Of a stretch of 64,000 nucleotides of DNA, positions 33,709 through 42,746 are shown piece by piece. Under the pieces are notes generated by a model, which was not told the DNA's origin, searched no databases, and worked only from the letters and a program-made list of their open reading frames with translations. Made by a program: the position numbers and the translations under genes. This DNA is from Kiritimatiellia bacterium (GTDB taxonomy: Bacteria; Verrucomicrobiota; Kiritimatiellia; PWTM01), in NCBI GenBank assembly GCA_026417735.1, contig JAOACR010000009.1, positions 487,255-551,254 of the forward strand, in the 5' to 3' direction. Each line of letters opens with the position of its first letter. Position 1 is the stretch's first letter.

Positions 33709-36700
33709 TCACCAGCGGTAGTAACGATACGGATCGTCGTCCGCCACCGGCGGCTGCAGATAGAAGCTGCGGAGCCACGGACCCGGCCGGGCCAGGTATG
33801 GCGGCGTGAGGATTCCGCCCGCCTCCCGCGCCGCGTGCACCAGCACAACCAGCTGGTTCCCGCGCTCGCGCAGCCGGTTGCGCGGCAGCGAGATGGATCG
33901 GGAGTGCACGTGGCAGGTCTTCGGATGGCTTTTCCACGTCACCTCGTCCAGCAGCTCGTCATTCAGCCACACCCAGGATTCCGCGCCGGTGGGCCCCAGC
34001 TCGAGCGTGAGATCCTGTTGCTCAAATCCGGGTGGCAGATCGAAGGCCAGCCGGTACCAGTACGGCCCGCTGTAGCCGTTCATCTCCGGCGAGAGCAGGT
34101 GAATCGGCGAGGGCACCTGCACCAGCGGCCAGGAACGGTCATCATGGTCGGCTCGCCACCACCCGTTGGTGCGGCCCTCCCGCTTCGGGTCGGGCTGACC
34201 ACGCCAGCCGTTGGTCCAGCAGATTGCAACCGGCACCGCCGGCTGTTCGAGCAACTCGACCACCGGATTGCGGGCGGCGGCGCCGAGGTTGTGCAGCAGC
34301 CGCGATACCAGCCAGAGCGTGCGCCGGCAGGTCGTGCGCAGCCTCGGGCTTCGCTCCGCGTCGAAGTGCCACGGTGCCACCTGCAGCGCGACCACCGCCC
34401 CCCGCCCACGCTGCCAGACTCGCAGCGCGGGATGTCCCTCGCCCCGGAGCGCGGAGATCGTTGGTCGGGTCCGCCAGTAGAGCTCGGCCGGCGAGATGCC
34501 GCGCAACAGTGGCTCTGCCCCCACGTCATCGCCGAACTCCGCCCGCGAAACCGGCGCGGACGGCCGCGCGTCGAGACCCGGCGCCCACGCGCGCAGCAGC
34601 TCCGCGTCGAGTCCCAGCGCCAGCACGTGCGCACCCGCCTCCACCGCCTCTTGCAGCTTCTGCGGCGGCCGGGCCCCCGGCCCGGCAACCAGCAGCAGCG
34701 ACGCCGAGGGCTCCACCGCCGACGGCAGCGGTGCGGCATCCACCCCCAGATCGCGCAACAGCGTCGCGCCCCGATCGTCCCCCGCGTACAGCACCCGGCG
34801 AGCCGACGCTGCCGGCGCGCTCTGCAGATGCCTCAGCAGTCGGCGCACCAGATCCTCCGCGACCGGCTCCGGCGACGTCCGGTGGGCCACTTCGAGCTGA
34901 CAAAACACCAGCCGCCCCGCACCCACCGTGGTCTCGAGCAGCGGGCTGTACTGCAGATCAAACCCCCCGTCCACCAGCGGCAGCCAGTCACCTCGCTCGG
35001 GTTTCTCCACCAGTACCGACGCGACCGCGTGCAAATTGCCCGCGCGCCACACCCGCGTGTTGCGGAACCCCTGCCACAGCCACGTGGGGTCGGTCGGTTC
35101 GAACGCCGGCGTCTCAAGATACGGCGGGATCAACGTCGAGGCGCCGTTCCAGTACGCGAAGTGGACGTCGCGTAGGCCCGCCAGCGCGGGGTGGGCCGCG
35201 CTCCGCACGAAAAACTGTCGCAGCGCATGAAGATTTGCGCGAAAACCGCGTTCCCACATTCGCTCGATGTCCTGCGCCAGCACCAAGACCCTCACCCCAT
35301 TGCTGACGGCCCGGAACAGCGGCATCGGCCGCCCGCAGAGGTCCGGATGCGACCAGGCGCGCTCGCCAATCACCACCACGTCGCCCGGCCGAAGGTCCTC
35401 GCCCTGCAGCGAAACGCCGCGATACGGCACATCGACCCGCCGCAGCAGCGCCTCCGTGGCACCAACGGGATCCAGCAGCCGAACCGCTCGGTCCGGCCCA
35501 TCGGACCGCCGCGCCGATAGCACCGTGAACACAAACTCATCGGTCTGGAGCTCGCCCGTGTCGAACTCCACACGCGCCTGTAACCGCAGCGGCCCCGGCG
35601 GCGCGGATGCCGGAACGCGCGCCGTCAGCGGCAGAAAGTGTCGACCACCCGCTTCGATGGTGCCGCGGCCATCCCCCCGCTCCGCGCCCCGCCCTTCTCC
35701 CAGCTGCCACTCATAGCGGTAGCGCCGGGTTCTCCGTGTGTCGTTCAGCACCACCACGGACTTCGTGACCCGGCTGCCCGGTAGCACCAGGTGCCGCTTC
35801 TCGGTGAATCGTCGCTCAGAGGCCGCCGTGGGCCCGCCGGGGCCGTGATCGGATGGATCGCCCCCAATGAACGCACACAGCGGCTGGTTCCAGCGCGCGA
35901 ACACTCGTCCGATGGCCGTGGGTTCAAAGTGTTCCCGAGGGCCGGGATCGTAGATGTACTGGTCCTCCGCCCGCCGGAAGTCCGGCACGATCCCCGGCCG
36001 CTGCAGATCGCGATAGCGGGCGGGATGTTCCACCGTTGCGGTCGGCCGCACCCTACGCCACAGCCTCGCCTGATCCCACGGCAACATCGCGGAAATGCCC
36101 CACGCCCGATGGGACCTCCAGTTGTCCGCCGCAAACTGCGCGACCACCTCCTGGTGCATGGAATCCTGCCGCGACAGCTGCGACGCCAGCTCCCCCCAGT
36201 AGAACGGCCGCCCCTCCGCCCACAGCCGCTCCTCCACCTCCAACACTGCATCGAGAGCCGGATTCGACGCATACGCCCGCCCGCCCAGATACGCCGCCGC
36301 GAATTCCGCCACCCAGGCGCACTGCAGTGCCGGATTCCGCCAAATGAACAGTGGACCGCGATAGCTCGACCAGCTGGCAATGTGCGGCAGCCCCCATTCG
36401 ACAAAGAACATCGGCTTACGGCCGGCGGTGCTCCAATGCGCCAGCCAGTCGCTCCGCTCCTGCAGTGGCGCCCAGTTGAGATAGATGTTCACCGTGTAGA
36501 GATCCCCGAGATTCCCCGAGTGGTGGTGGTAAATCGGACGGTCGGGGTCAAGCCGGCGCGCGATGTCGGCGGCCAGCTCCGCCTGCGCCCGCGAACGCCG
36601 GCGGACTAACGGGCGACTCGCCGACGGCGCCCGGCCGACGAGGTCCGGATCGAAGACTCCGTCCATCTTCAGTGGATTCTGGTCCCCGTAGTAGCCGGTG

Positions 36701-38565
36701 CTGTTGTGGTTCATCGCATAGAAAATCACCGCCGGGTGGTTCTGCACACGCCGGATCAGCCACTCCGCGAGGCGGCGGTACGCCGCCGCGAACGCCGGTT
36801 CATCCAGCTTCCACTCGAAGTCGCGCGCATGCGGCAGCGAGAAGCTCATCAAGATTCCGCGGCGGTCGCAGGCGTCGAGCAGCGCGTCGAGATAGCCGAT
36901 CTCGCCCGGCCGCACGTCATAGTTGGCCATGATCAGAAAGTTGAAGCCGTACTCCCGCATTCGCTCCACCAAACGCTCCGCCGCTTCTGCGTCTGCCATG
37001 TGCGCGGCGCTGTTCGCGGTGGCGACGTGCAGTGCGCGAAGATGGATCGGCACGCCGTTGAGCAGAATGTCGCGGCCCGCAATCCGGATGTCACGGAAAC
37101 CGAACCGCACCGGCGACATCTCGTCGAGTATCGTCCCCTGTTCATCGCACAAAGCCACAGAAAGCTCGAGCAAGTTCTCCGGTGTGTCCACATCCCACAG
37201 TGGCGCGTCCGCCCAGTCGGCCGCGACCGCCACCCGGCCCTCGCGCGGCTCCACGCGGTCCCATTCGAACGTCCGCAGCGTGTGTCCGCGGTGCCGCACC
37301 GTCGCCCACAGCCGGTATGCCGCCCGCGAAATGTTCTCGAGCCCGATGTCCAGCCCCAGACGGCGATCACCAACCGACGGCACCGCGCGCACGTCCCGAA
37401 TGCGATCTGCCGTCGGTACCGACTCCAGGAAGACGTCCCCCGTGATACCTCGCAGCCGCACGCCCGCCGACTGCCGCGCCGCCTCTTCGGGCGAGAGAAA
37501 TTCATCGCGCCCATTTTTCAGCGGCCGCGCGGTGACGCGCAGCGCAAGCTCATGGGCGCCGCCTGGCCGCACCGAGTCGGTGATGTCCAGTTCGCCGCCC
37601 GGGAACCACACCTCGCCCACAGCGCGGCCGTCCACAAAAACCGCCGCATGGGTCTGCAGCATCGTGAACACCAGGCGCACCCGCCGACCCGCCCAGCCGG
37701 CCGGAATCTGAATGCGGCGACGATACCAGGCCCGCTCGAGATTCCGCAGGTCACAGTCTCTCGGATCGATCGAGGGAGCCGCGTGAATCACCTGCGGGGC
37801 CGTCTCGAGATCGTCCTCGCCACTCGGCCAGATGCCGGGCACCTTGAACCACCCCCAGTGCGACCCGCCAGGCGGCACACGATCGGCCTCATCACCCGGC
37901 AGCACGGGCCGGAACCGCCACAGACCGTTCACGCAGAGGCGGGCGCGAGTACGGCTGCTGAGCGTTGCGGCGGCCGCCGCCTCCCACGGGTCGCCGGCAA
38001 ACCCCTCCGGCAACGGCGCGTCCACCGGCCGTTCTGGCCGCACCCGGCCGACGACGATTCGGATGTCGTCAAAATCCGCGCGCCCTGTCCGGCCGAGGTT
38101 GGAGGCGCTGATCAGCAGCGTCTTCGCACCACGTGGGATCAGGTACTCGCGCTCGAACTCAAACCAGTCGCTTGTCCCGCTCGCGTGGGGGACCGCTGGC
38201 CACTCCCCCACGCGGCTGCCGTCCGCCCCGTGGAAGCTCATCGCCAAACGTGCATCCTTCCAGCTTTCGTCGCCGCGTTCGACGCCATGCACGCGCATCC
38301 GCAGCGACAGGCGCAGCGTCCACCAGTCTGGATGCAGTTCGATCCGCAGTGGAACCCCCAGACCGCCCCGCTCGATCCGTAAAAACCGGCGGCCGTCCTC
38401 CCGCACCACGGATGCGCCGGACATCTTCGGCCACGGCGGCGCCCAGTCGTCGCCCGCCTCGAAATCGCCGTTGGGCACCAGATTGGTCGCCGGCCCCGCA
38501 CCTGCACTGAGCCGCAACCCGAGCATCAAGCCGCACACCCAGTGCCAACAGCGCTGCCGGTTCAT
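33709..38565 (-). CDS. Glycoside hydrolase family 2-like secreted protein, altered active site
   Basis: A 1618-residue exported protein. After the signal peptide comes a carbohydrate-binding-like jelly roll (about residues 30-170, TNLVPNGDFEAGDDWAPPWP), then GH2-type sugar-binding and immunoglobulin-like domains (about 240-530), a TIM barrel (about 530-800), and long C-terminal beta domains. In GH2 enzymes the acid/base is the Glu of an N-E pair. Here the matching place reads MNHNSTGYYGD with His at residue 620. The nucleophile-type Glu is present at E723 in FFVEWGLPHI. The ATG at 38565 has AAGGAG upstream. It diverges from an esterase gene across 196 bases. The sugar cleaved, if any, is unknown. 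Confidence 0.85.
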   Translation of the reverse strand: MNRQRCWHWVCGLMLGLRLSAGAGPATNLVPNGDFEAGDDWAPPWPKMSGASVVREDGRRFLRIERGGLGVPLRIELHPDWWTLRLSLRMRVHGVERGDESWKDARLAMSFHGADGSRVGEWPAVPHASGTSDWFEFEREYLIPRGAKTLLISASNLGRTGRADFDDIRIVVGRVRPERPVDAPLPEGFAGDPWEAAAAATLSSRTRARLCVNGLWRFRPVLPGDEADRVPPGGSHWGWFKVPGIWPSGEDDLETAPQVIHAAPSIDPRDCDLRNLERAWYRRRIQIPAGWAGRRVRLVFTMLQTHAAVFVDGRAVGEVWFPGGELDITDSVRPGGAHELALRVTARPLKNGRDEFLSPEEAARQSAGVRLRGITGDVFLESVPTADRIRDVRAVPSVGDRRLGLDIGLENISRAAYRLWATVRHRGHTLRTFEWDRVEPREGRVAVAADWADAPLWDVDTPENLLELSVALCDEQGTILDEMSPVRFGFRDIRIAGRDILLNGVPIHLRALHVATANSAAHMADAEAAERLVERMREYGFNFLIMANYDVRPGEIGYLDALLDACDRRGILMSFSLPHARDFEWKLDEPAFAAAYRRLAEWLIRRVQNHPAVIFYAMNHNSTGYYGDQNPLKMDGVFDPDLVGRAPSASRPLVRRRSRAQAELAADIARRLDPDRPIYHHHSGNLGDLYTVNIYLNWAPLQERSDWLAHWSTAGRKPMFFVEWGLPHIASWSSYRGPLFIWRNPALQCAWVAEFAAAYLGGRAYASNPALDAVLEVEERLWAEGRPFYWGELASQLSRQDSMHQEVVAQFAADNWRSHRAWGISAMLPWDQARLWRRVRPTATVEHPARYRDLQRPGIVPDFRRAEDQYIYDPGPREHFEPTAIGRVFARWNQPLCAFIGGDPSDHGPGGPTAASERRFTEKRHLVLPGSRVTKSVVVLNDTRRTRRYRYEWQLGEGRGAERGDGRGTIEAGGRHFLPLTARVPASAPPGPLRLQARVEFDTGELQTDEFVFTVLSARRSDGPDRAVRLLDPVGATEALLRRVDVPYRGVSLQGEDLRPGDVVVIGERAWSHPDLCGRPMPLFRAVSNGVRVLVLAQDIERMWERGFRANLHALRQFFVRSAAHPALAGLRDVHFAYWNGASTLIPPYLETPAFEPTDPTWLWQGFRNTRVWRAGNLHAVASVLVEKPERGDWLPLVDGGFDLQYSPLLETTVGAGRLVFCQLEVAHRTSPEPVAEDLVRRLLRHLQSAPAASARRVLYAGDDRGATLLRDLGVDAAPLPSAVEPSASLLLVAGPGARPPQKLQEAVEAGAHVLALGLDAELLRAWAPGLDARPSAPVSRAEFGDDVGAEPLLRGISPAELYWRTRPTISALRGEGHPALRVWQRGRGAVVALQVAPWHFDAERSPRLRTTCRRTLWLVSRLLHNLGAAARNPVVELLEQPAVPVAICWTNGWRGQPDPKREGRTNGWWRADHDDRSWPLVQVPSPIHLLSPEMNGYSGPYWYRLAFDLPPGFEQQDLTLELGPTGAESWVWLNDELLDEVTWKSHPKTCHVHSRSISLPRNRLRERGNQLVVLVHAAREAGGILTPPYLARPGPWLRSFYLQPPVADDDPYRYYRW

Positions 38566-38761
38566 CTGCTCGCTCCTTGAACGGGCCGTCAAAGCCGCCC
38601 GACGGGCTGATAGCGAGCTTAGCCGGCACGGTGCCGCAGTCAATGAACCGCATGGCCTCCGCCCACCACGCACACGGCGCCCGGTCGCCACCCCACCCAC
38701 CCAACAGAGCCGAGCCGCTTGTGAGTACGTGCTGACCGGCAATAATGCGGCCGGGGATTCG
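38566..38761. promoter_or_regulatory. Divergent region between GH2-like and esterase genes
   Basis: This 196-base gap lies between two diverging starts and should hold both promoters. I could not place a convincing -35/-10 pair or operator in it. Confidence 0.4.
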
Positions 38762-40381
38762 ATGATGCACGCAAGATTGTTGTGGCGACGCGCGTTCGGG
38801 TGGGGTTGTGTGGCGGCGGCAGCAGCGGCGGGGGACATGCTGCGGATGCCGGCCATTTTCAGCGACGGGATGGTTCTGCAGCGGGGCCGACCGATCGCGG
38901 TCTGGGGCTGGGCTTCACCGGGTGCGACGGTGACGGTGCGCCTGGCGAACGCCGTCACGCAGGTCGTCGCCGCCGCCGACGGCGCCTGGCGAGCCGTGCT
39001 GCCTGCAATGCCGTCGGGCGGACCTCATGAGCTCTCGGTCACCTCTGGCGGCGGCGCGCGGACGGTACGCGACGTCGTCGTCGGCGAGGTGTGGGTGTGC
39101 TCCGGCCAGTCGAACATGGCGATGCCGGTGCGCGACAGCACCGACGCGGAAGAGGCGGCGCGCGCGGCGTTCCCGCTGCTGCGAGCGTTCCGATCGGACG
39201 CGGTTCCGCTGCCCCAGCCCACCAATGACATGCCGGGCGTGTGGCTTCGTGCGGACTCGCCGGCGGTGACCAACTGGTACGCGACCGCGTTCTACTTTGG
39301 CCGGCGACTTCACCGCGAGCTCGGCGTACCCGTAGGTCTGCTGATGGTCGCCTGGGGCGGCACGCCGGTCGAAGCGTGGATGCCTCGCCCCCTGCTCCAG
39401 CAGCTGCCCGCCGCCGCGGAGTTCCTCACCAATAGCGACGCCTACCCAGCGCGATATCCCGACCTGCTGCGAGAGTGGGAAGAGCGGCGCACAAAACTGC
39501 TGGCCGCCGGACGCTCCAACGAGCTGCGTCAGCTCCGCAAACCCGTGCCGCCCGACCGCAATCCCAGCCTCGCCGCCGTGCAGTACAACAGCCGCATCGC
39601 GCCGATCACGCAGTATCCGATCCGCGGCGCGATCTGGTATCAGGGCGAGGCGAACAGCCATGGCACCCGTGCGCTCTCCTACGCAGAACTGCTCAGCGCG
39701 CTGATCGCGCAGTGGCGACGCGACTGGGACGACGAGTTCCCGTTCGGCATCGTTCAGCTGCCCGGGTTCCGCGCGCCGTCCCCGGCACCGGTGGAGTCGA
39801 ACAGCACCTGGGCGGTGATGCGGGAGCAGCAGCTACGGGTGGTCCGCAGCGTTCCGCGCACGGGCCTGGCCGTGACGGTGGACCTCGGCGAGGCCGACAA
39901 CGTTCATCCGAAGCGAAAGACCGAGGTCGGCGAACGCCTCGCCGCATGGGCGCTGCGTGAGGTGTACGGCCGGCGGGAGGTGATGCCGTGCGGGCCGCTC
40001 TACCGCGAAATGCGAACAGAGAGCGGCGCCATCCGCGTCCGTTTTGACTACGCGCGGGGCCTGCACGCCCGGGGCGGTGAACCGGCCGCGCTGGCGATTG
40101 CCGGCACGGATCGCGTGTGGCGGGCGGCGATGGGGCGCATTGAGGACGAGGAGCTGGTGGTGTCCTCCCCCGAGGTGCCGCGGCCGGTCGCGGTGCGGTA
40201 TGGCTGGGCGGACAACCCTCCCTGCAACCTGTACAACGATGCGGGGCTGCCGGCCTCGCCCTTCCGCACCGATGACTGGCCGCTCGATCTGCGATCCGCG
40301 CCGGTGCGCGCCGCGCCCACCAACTCTCCGTCGCGGCGCTCGCCCGCCGGCGCGCCAGCCGCAGCGGCCGCTCAGCGATGA
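38762..40381 (+). CDS. Sialate O-acetylesterase-like SGNH hydrolase
   Basis: A 539-residue exported esterase expected to remove acetyl groups from sugars. A signal-like stretch (about residues 9-24) precedes an N-terminal beta domain (MPAIFSDGMVLQRGRPIAVW). The SGNH block I is VWVCSGQSNM with nucleophile S117. The Asp and His of the triad are probably D379 and H382 in EADNVHPKRK. RGAIWYQGEANSHG is the conserved oxyanion region. The C-terminus is Ala/Pro/Ser-rich and low-complexity, unlike the second copy at 44734, which ends in an additional folded domain. Two adjacent ATGs (38762 and 38765) are equally possible starts; no strong ribosome site is seen. Confidence 0.9.
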   Translation: MMHARLLWRRAFGWGCVAAAAAAGDMLRMPAIFSDGMVLQRGRPIAVWGWASPGATVTVRLANAVTQVVAAADGAWRAVLPAMPSGGPHELSVTSGGGARTVRDVVVGEVWVCSGQSNMAMPVRDSTDAEEAARAAFPLLRAFRSDAVPLPQPTNDMPGVWLRADSPAVTNWYATAFYFGRRLHRELGVPVGLLMVAWGGTPVEAWMPRPLLQQLPAAAEFLTNSDAYPARYPDLLREWEERRTKLLAAGRSNELRQLRKPVPPDRNPSLAAVQYNSRIAPITQYPIRGAIWYQGEANSHGTRALSYAELLSALIAQWRRDWDDEFPFGIVQLPGFRAPSPAPVESNSTWAVMREQQLRVVRSVPRTGLAVTVDLGEADNVHPKRKTEVGERLAAWALREVYGRREVMPCGPLYREMRTESGAIRVRFDYARGLHARGGEPAALAIAGTDRVWRAAMGRIEDEELVVSSPEVPRPVAVRYGWADNPPCNLYNDAGLPASPFRTDDWPLDLRSAPVRAAPTNSPSRRSPAGAPAAAAAQR

Positions 40382-40676
40382 TTGGAGGCAACGGCGCCCC
40401 GCGGGCTGCCTGAGCCCCACCACGCGCGTGGACGCGGGCGCTGCAGGCATGGTGCCTCTGCTCAGCCGCCCACCCCCGGACCTCACACTCGGAGGGCGCG
40501 GCTCCACCCGGCCCGCAATCCCGCGCTACGCCGGCGGCGCTGGAACGGCGCGCTCTCGACGCGTTCGGCGGCGAAGTTCTGATTGGATCCGGCGCCAGGA
40601 GTTCCACGCCGGCCGCGATTCAGCCCCGCTGGGGGTCTGCGTGAGGCGGGCACGCCGGCCACCCTGCCCCGGTCGT
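40382..40676. other. Gene-free convergent gap
   Basis: This 295-base gap lies between two converging genes. It is GC-rich with no convincing coding frame. A 12-base palindrome, CCACGCGCGTGG, is at 40420-40431, but there is no T-run that would make it a terminator. Confidence 0.5.
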
Positions 40677-42746
40677 TCAGCGGCTGTCACCCAAGGGCCG
40701 CCGGCTGGCCGCCTCAAGGATACGGGCAAGGTCCTCGTCCAGCAGCAGCCGTTCGGCCCGAAGCTGGAGCGCCGCCAGCGCAATGCGCGCCAGGTACAGT
40801 TCGCGCGTCGGGTACCGCTCGCGGATCGAGGGGCGCGGATCCCCCCGCGCCTGCCGTTCCTCCGGCGTGCTCGCGAATCCCACAAACATGCCCTCGGAGC
40901 TCGCCAGCTGGCCCTCCACGCCATGCGCAGGTGCCCGCAGGTTCCATCCTGCATAGGTGCCCAGCGGCACCTCCACGTCTGGGAGCCGAACTCCGCCCAC
41001 TTCGTTGCCGTCCGCATCCACCGCCGGTACCCGCACCGGCCAGGCCGGTCCAACGTGCGGCGGGATGCGATCCGCGATGCCCTCGGTGAAAAATCGCGGA
41101 CCGAAGTCCAGCCGGCGGGGTTCGTACGCCGCCGCGGGGAGATCCACGCCCGGAATTCGGGGAAACTGCCGGCGAAACTCCTCCACGGTGATCAGCGTGC
41201 GGTCCGCCAAGCGGGGATAGCGGGAGGCCGGCGGCTCGACGCCGCGGCTGACCCATTCGTCGAGCGCAACGAACAGCGCACGCAAAATCGGCCCACGATC
41301 GTCAAGAGGATTGCGGGGTTGTCGGCATGTGGCCGGGTTGGTCGGCCCCGCACCAAGGTGATGCGAGCCGGCGATCCAGTACAGCCGCACCTCCGGCGGC
41401 AGCTCCAGGTCGTGTTGCGCCGCCGGATCGGTGTGCAGCAACGAGGCGGCGCGCGTCCAGTATTCGGATGAGGTCTGCGTGAACATCATCTTCGGCACGC
41501 AACCGGCGGCACGCGCCCGCTCGAGCGTGTCGCCGCGCTGACCCGTCACCGGATCCTCGGTCGCGGCAGGCGACATCGGGAAAAACTCCGACGCCGCGTA
41601 GAATCCCTCGTGCGGAGCCCCCCACTCGGTCGTCATCCGGAACCGGTGGTTGAACATCCCCTTGCCCGCACCGGCGGCGTGAATGAGAAGACCGTCGAAC
41701 ACCAGTCGGCCGGCCTCATCCGCGTTGAATCCCTCGTAGACGAAGTGGTTCAACAGCCGGCCGGACTGCGAAATGCCCAGCGCGTACACCCGCTCCACCG
41801 CGCCGGCCAGCGGATTTTCTCCGGCCGGTCCGCGGGCGGGAGCATGACGGAGAAAGGAAATCGTGTCGCGGATCGCGGCCAGCCCCAGACCCGTCACGCG
41901 CGGCGATGCGGCGGTATAGATCAGATCGTACAGCCAGCCCGGCCGAAAGCCGTCTTTCAACCATAGGTGCGTCAGTTCAGGCAACGGTTCACCGTTTTCG
42001 CCGCGGCCGAACGCCCATCGATCGTGCGGAATCTCCACCACCGGTGCGCCACGGCGTTCACACATCGTCAGCGTGGCCAAGCGGTGATCGGGCGTCGCCG
42101 GGGGGTAGGCCGCAAAGATCCCCCACGGACTCCACGAGAACGCGCGGCTGTGTACCGGCTCGGTGGTGCAGAATTCGACCATCGTCGGTCCGGTGATCGT
42201 GCGACCGTTGTCGGTCGCGACCGGCGCATGCATCAGCAACCGCCCGGTACGGTCGTCCACCACGTCGCCGTTCCAGCCGCACGAAAACAACGCCACACCC
42301 TGCCGCATCAAAAAGCCGTTGCCGACATGGGCGAGGGACACCGGCCGGTTCGTGCGTTCGCCGCCGTTGAGCGTCCACAGCGCCAGCATGTTCCCGCGGT
42401 TGTTCACGTCGTAAAGCAGCCGGCGGCTGCCCCGCGCCGGATCCACCGGCTTGAGCAAATAAAAATCGGTCCAGAACTCGACACGACCCCGTGCATTTCG
42501 TGGTGCGAAGCGCAGGTCGGTGATCCGCGCGTTCGCCGGCAGCCCGGGGTCGGTCTCCAGATACATCCGGCCCTCAATCACCTCATAGGGGCCGGCCGCT
42601 CCGAAGCCGACTCCCTCCGCGAAGAGGGCGCGGCGCGAAACCTCGACGCGCACCACTTCCGCGCTGGCGACCGACAGGCCCGCGCACCCAACTGCCACCA
42701 GCAGGCATGCGGTGCGAACTCGCCCTGAACGCCAACCTCTCTTCAT
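40677..42746 (-). CDS. Exported alpha/beta hydrolase (Abhydrolase_10-like)
   Basis: A 689-residue secreted protein with a signal peptide (TACLLVAVGCAGLSVASA). It resembles the large 'alpha/beta hydrolase domain' proteins (PF20091 type). The nucleophile elbow is GISQSGR with S328. A candidate His is in AGSHHLGAG, near the C-terminal part of the fold. It is likely an esterase or lipase acting outside the cytoplasm, perhaps on ester groups of a glycan. The ATG at 42746 shares one base with the stop of the upstream GH97-like gene (TAATG), so the two are translationally coupled and probably act together. The true substrate is not visible from sequence. Confidence 0.85.
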   Translation of the reverse strand: MKRGWRSGRVRTACLLVAVGCAGLSVASAEVVRVEVSRRALFAEGVGFGAAGPYEVIEGRMYLETDPGLPANARITDLRFAPRNARGRVEFWTDFYLLKPVDPARGSRRLLYDVNNRGNMLALWTLNGGERTNRPVSLAHVGNGFLMRQGVALFSCGWNGDVVDDRTGRLLMHAPVATDNGRTITGPTMVEFCTTEPVHSRAFSWSPWGIFAAYPPATPDHRLATLTMCERRGAPVVEIPHDRWAFGRGENGEPLPELTHLWLKDGFRPGWLYDLIYTAASPRVTGLGLAAIRDTISFLRHAPARGPAGENPLAGAVERVYALGISQSGRLLNHFVYEGFNADEAGRLVFDGLLIHAAGAGKGMFNHRFRMTTEWGAPHEGFYAASEFFPMSPAATEDPVTGQRGDTLERARAAGCVPKMMFTQTSSEYWTRAASLLHTDPAAQHDLELPPEVRLYWIAGSHHLGAGPTNPATCRQPRNPLDDRGPILRALFVALDEWVSRGVEPPASRYPRLADRTLITVEEFRRQFPRIPGVDLPAAAYEPRRLDFGPRFFTEGIADRIPPHVGPAWPVRVPAVDADGNEVGGVRLPDVEVPLGTYAGWNLRAPAHGVEGQLASSEGMFVGFASTPEERQARGDPRPSIRERYPTRELYLARIALAALQLRAERLLLDEDLARILEAASRRPLGDSR

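Noticed and set aside
40420-40431. The palindrome CCACGCGCGTGG as a terminator
   Set aside because: It has no loop and no T-run on either strand, and such CG-alternating palindromes are common in GC-rich DNA.
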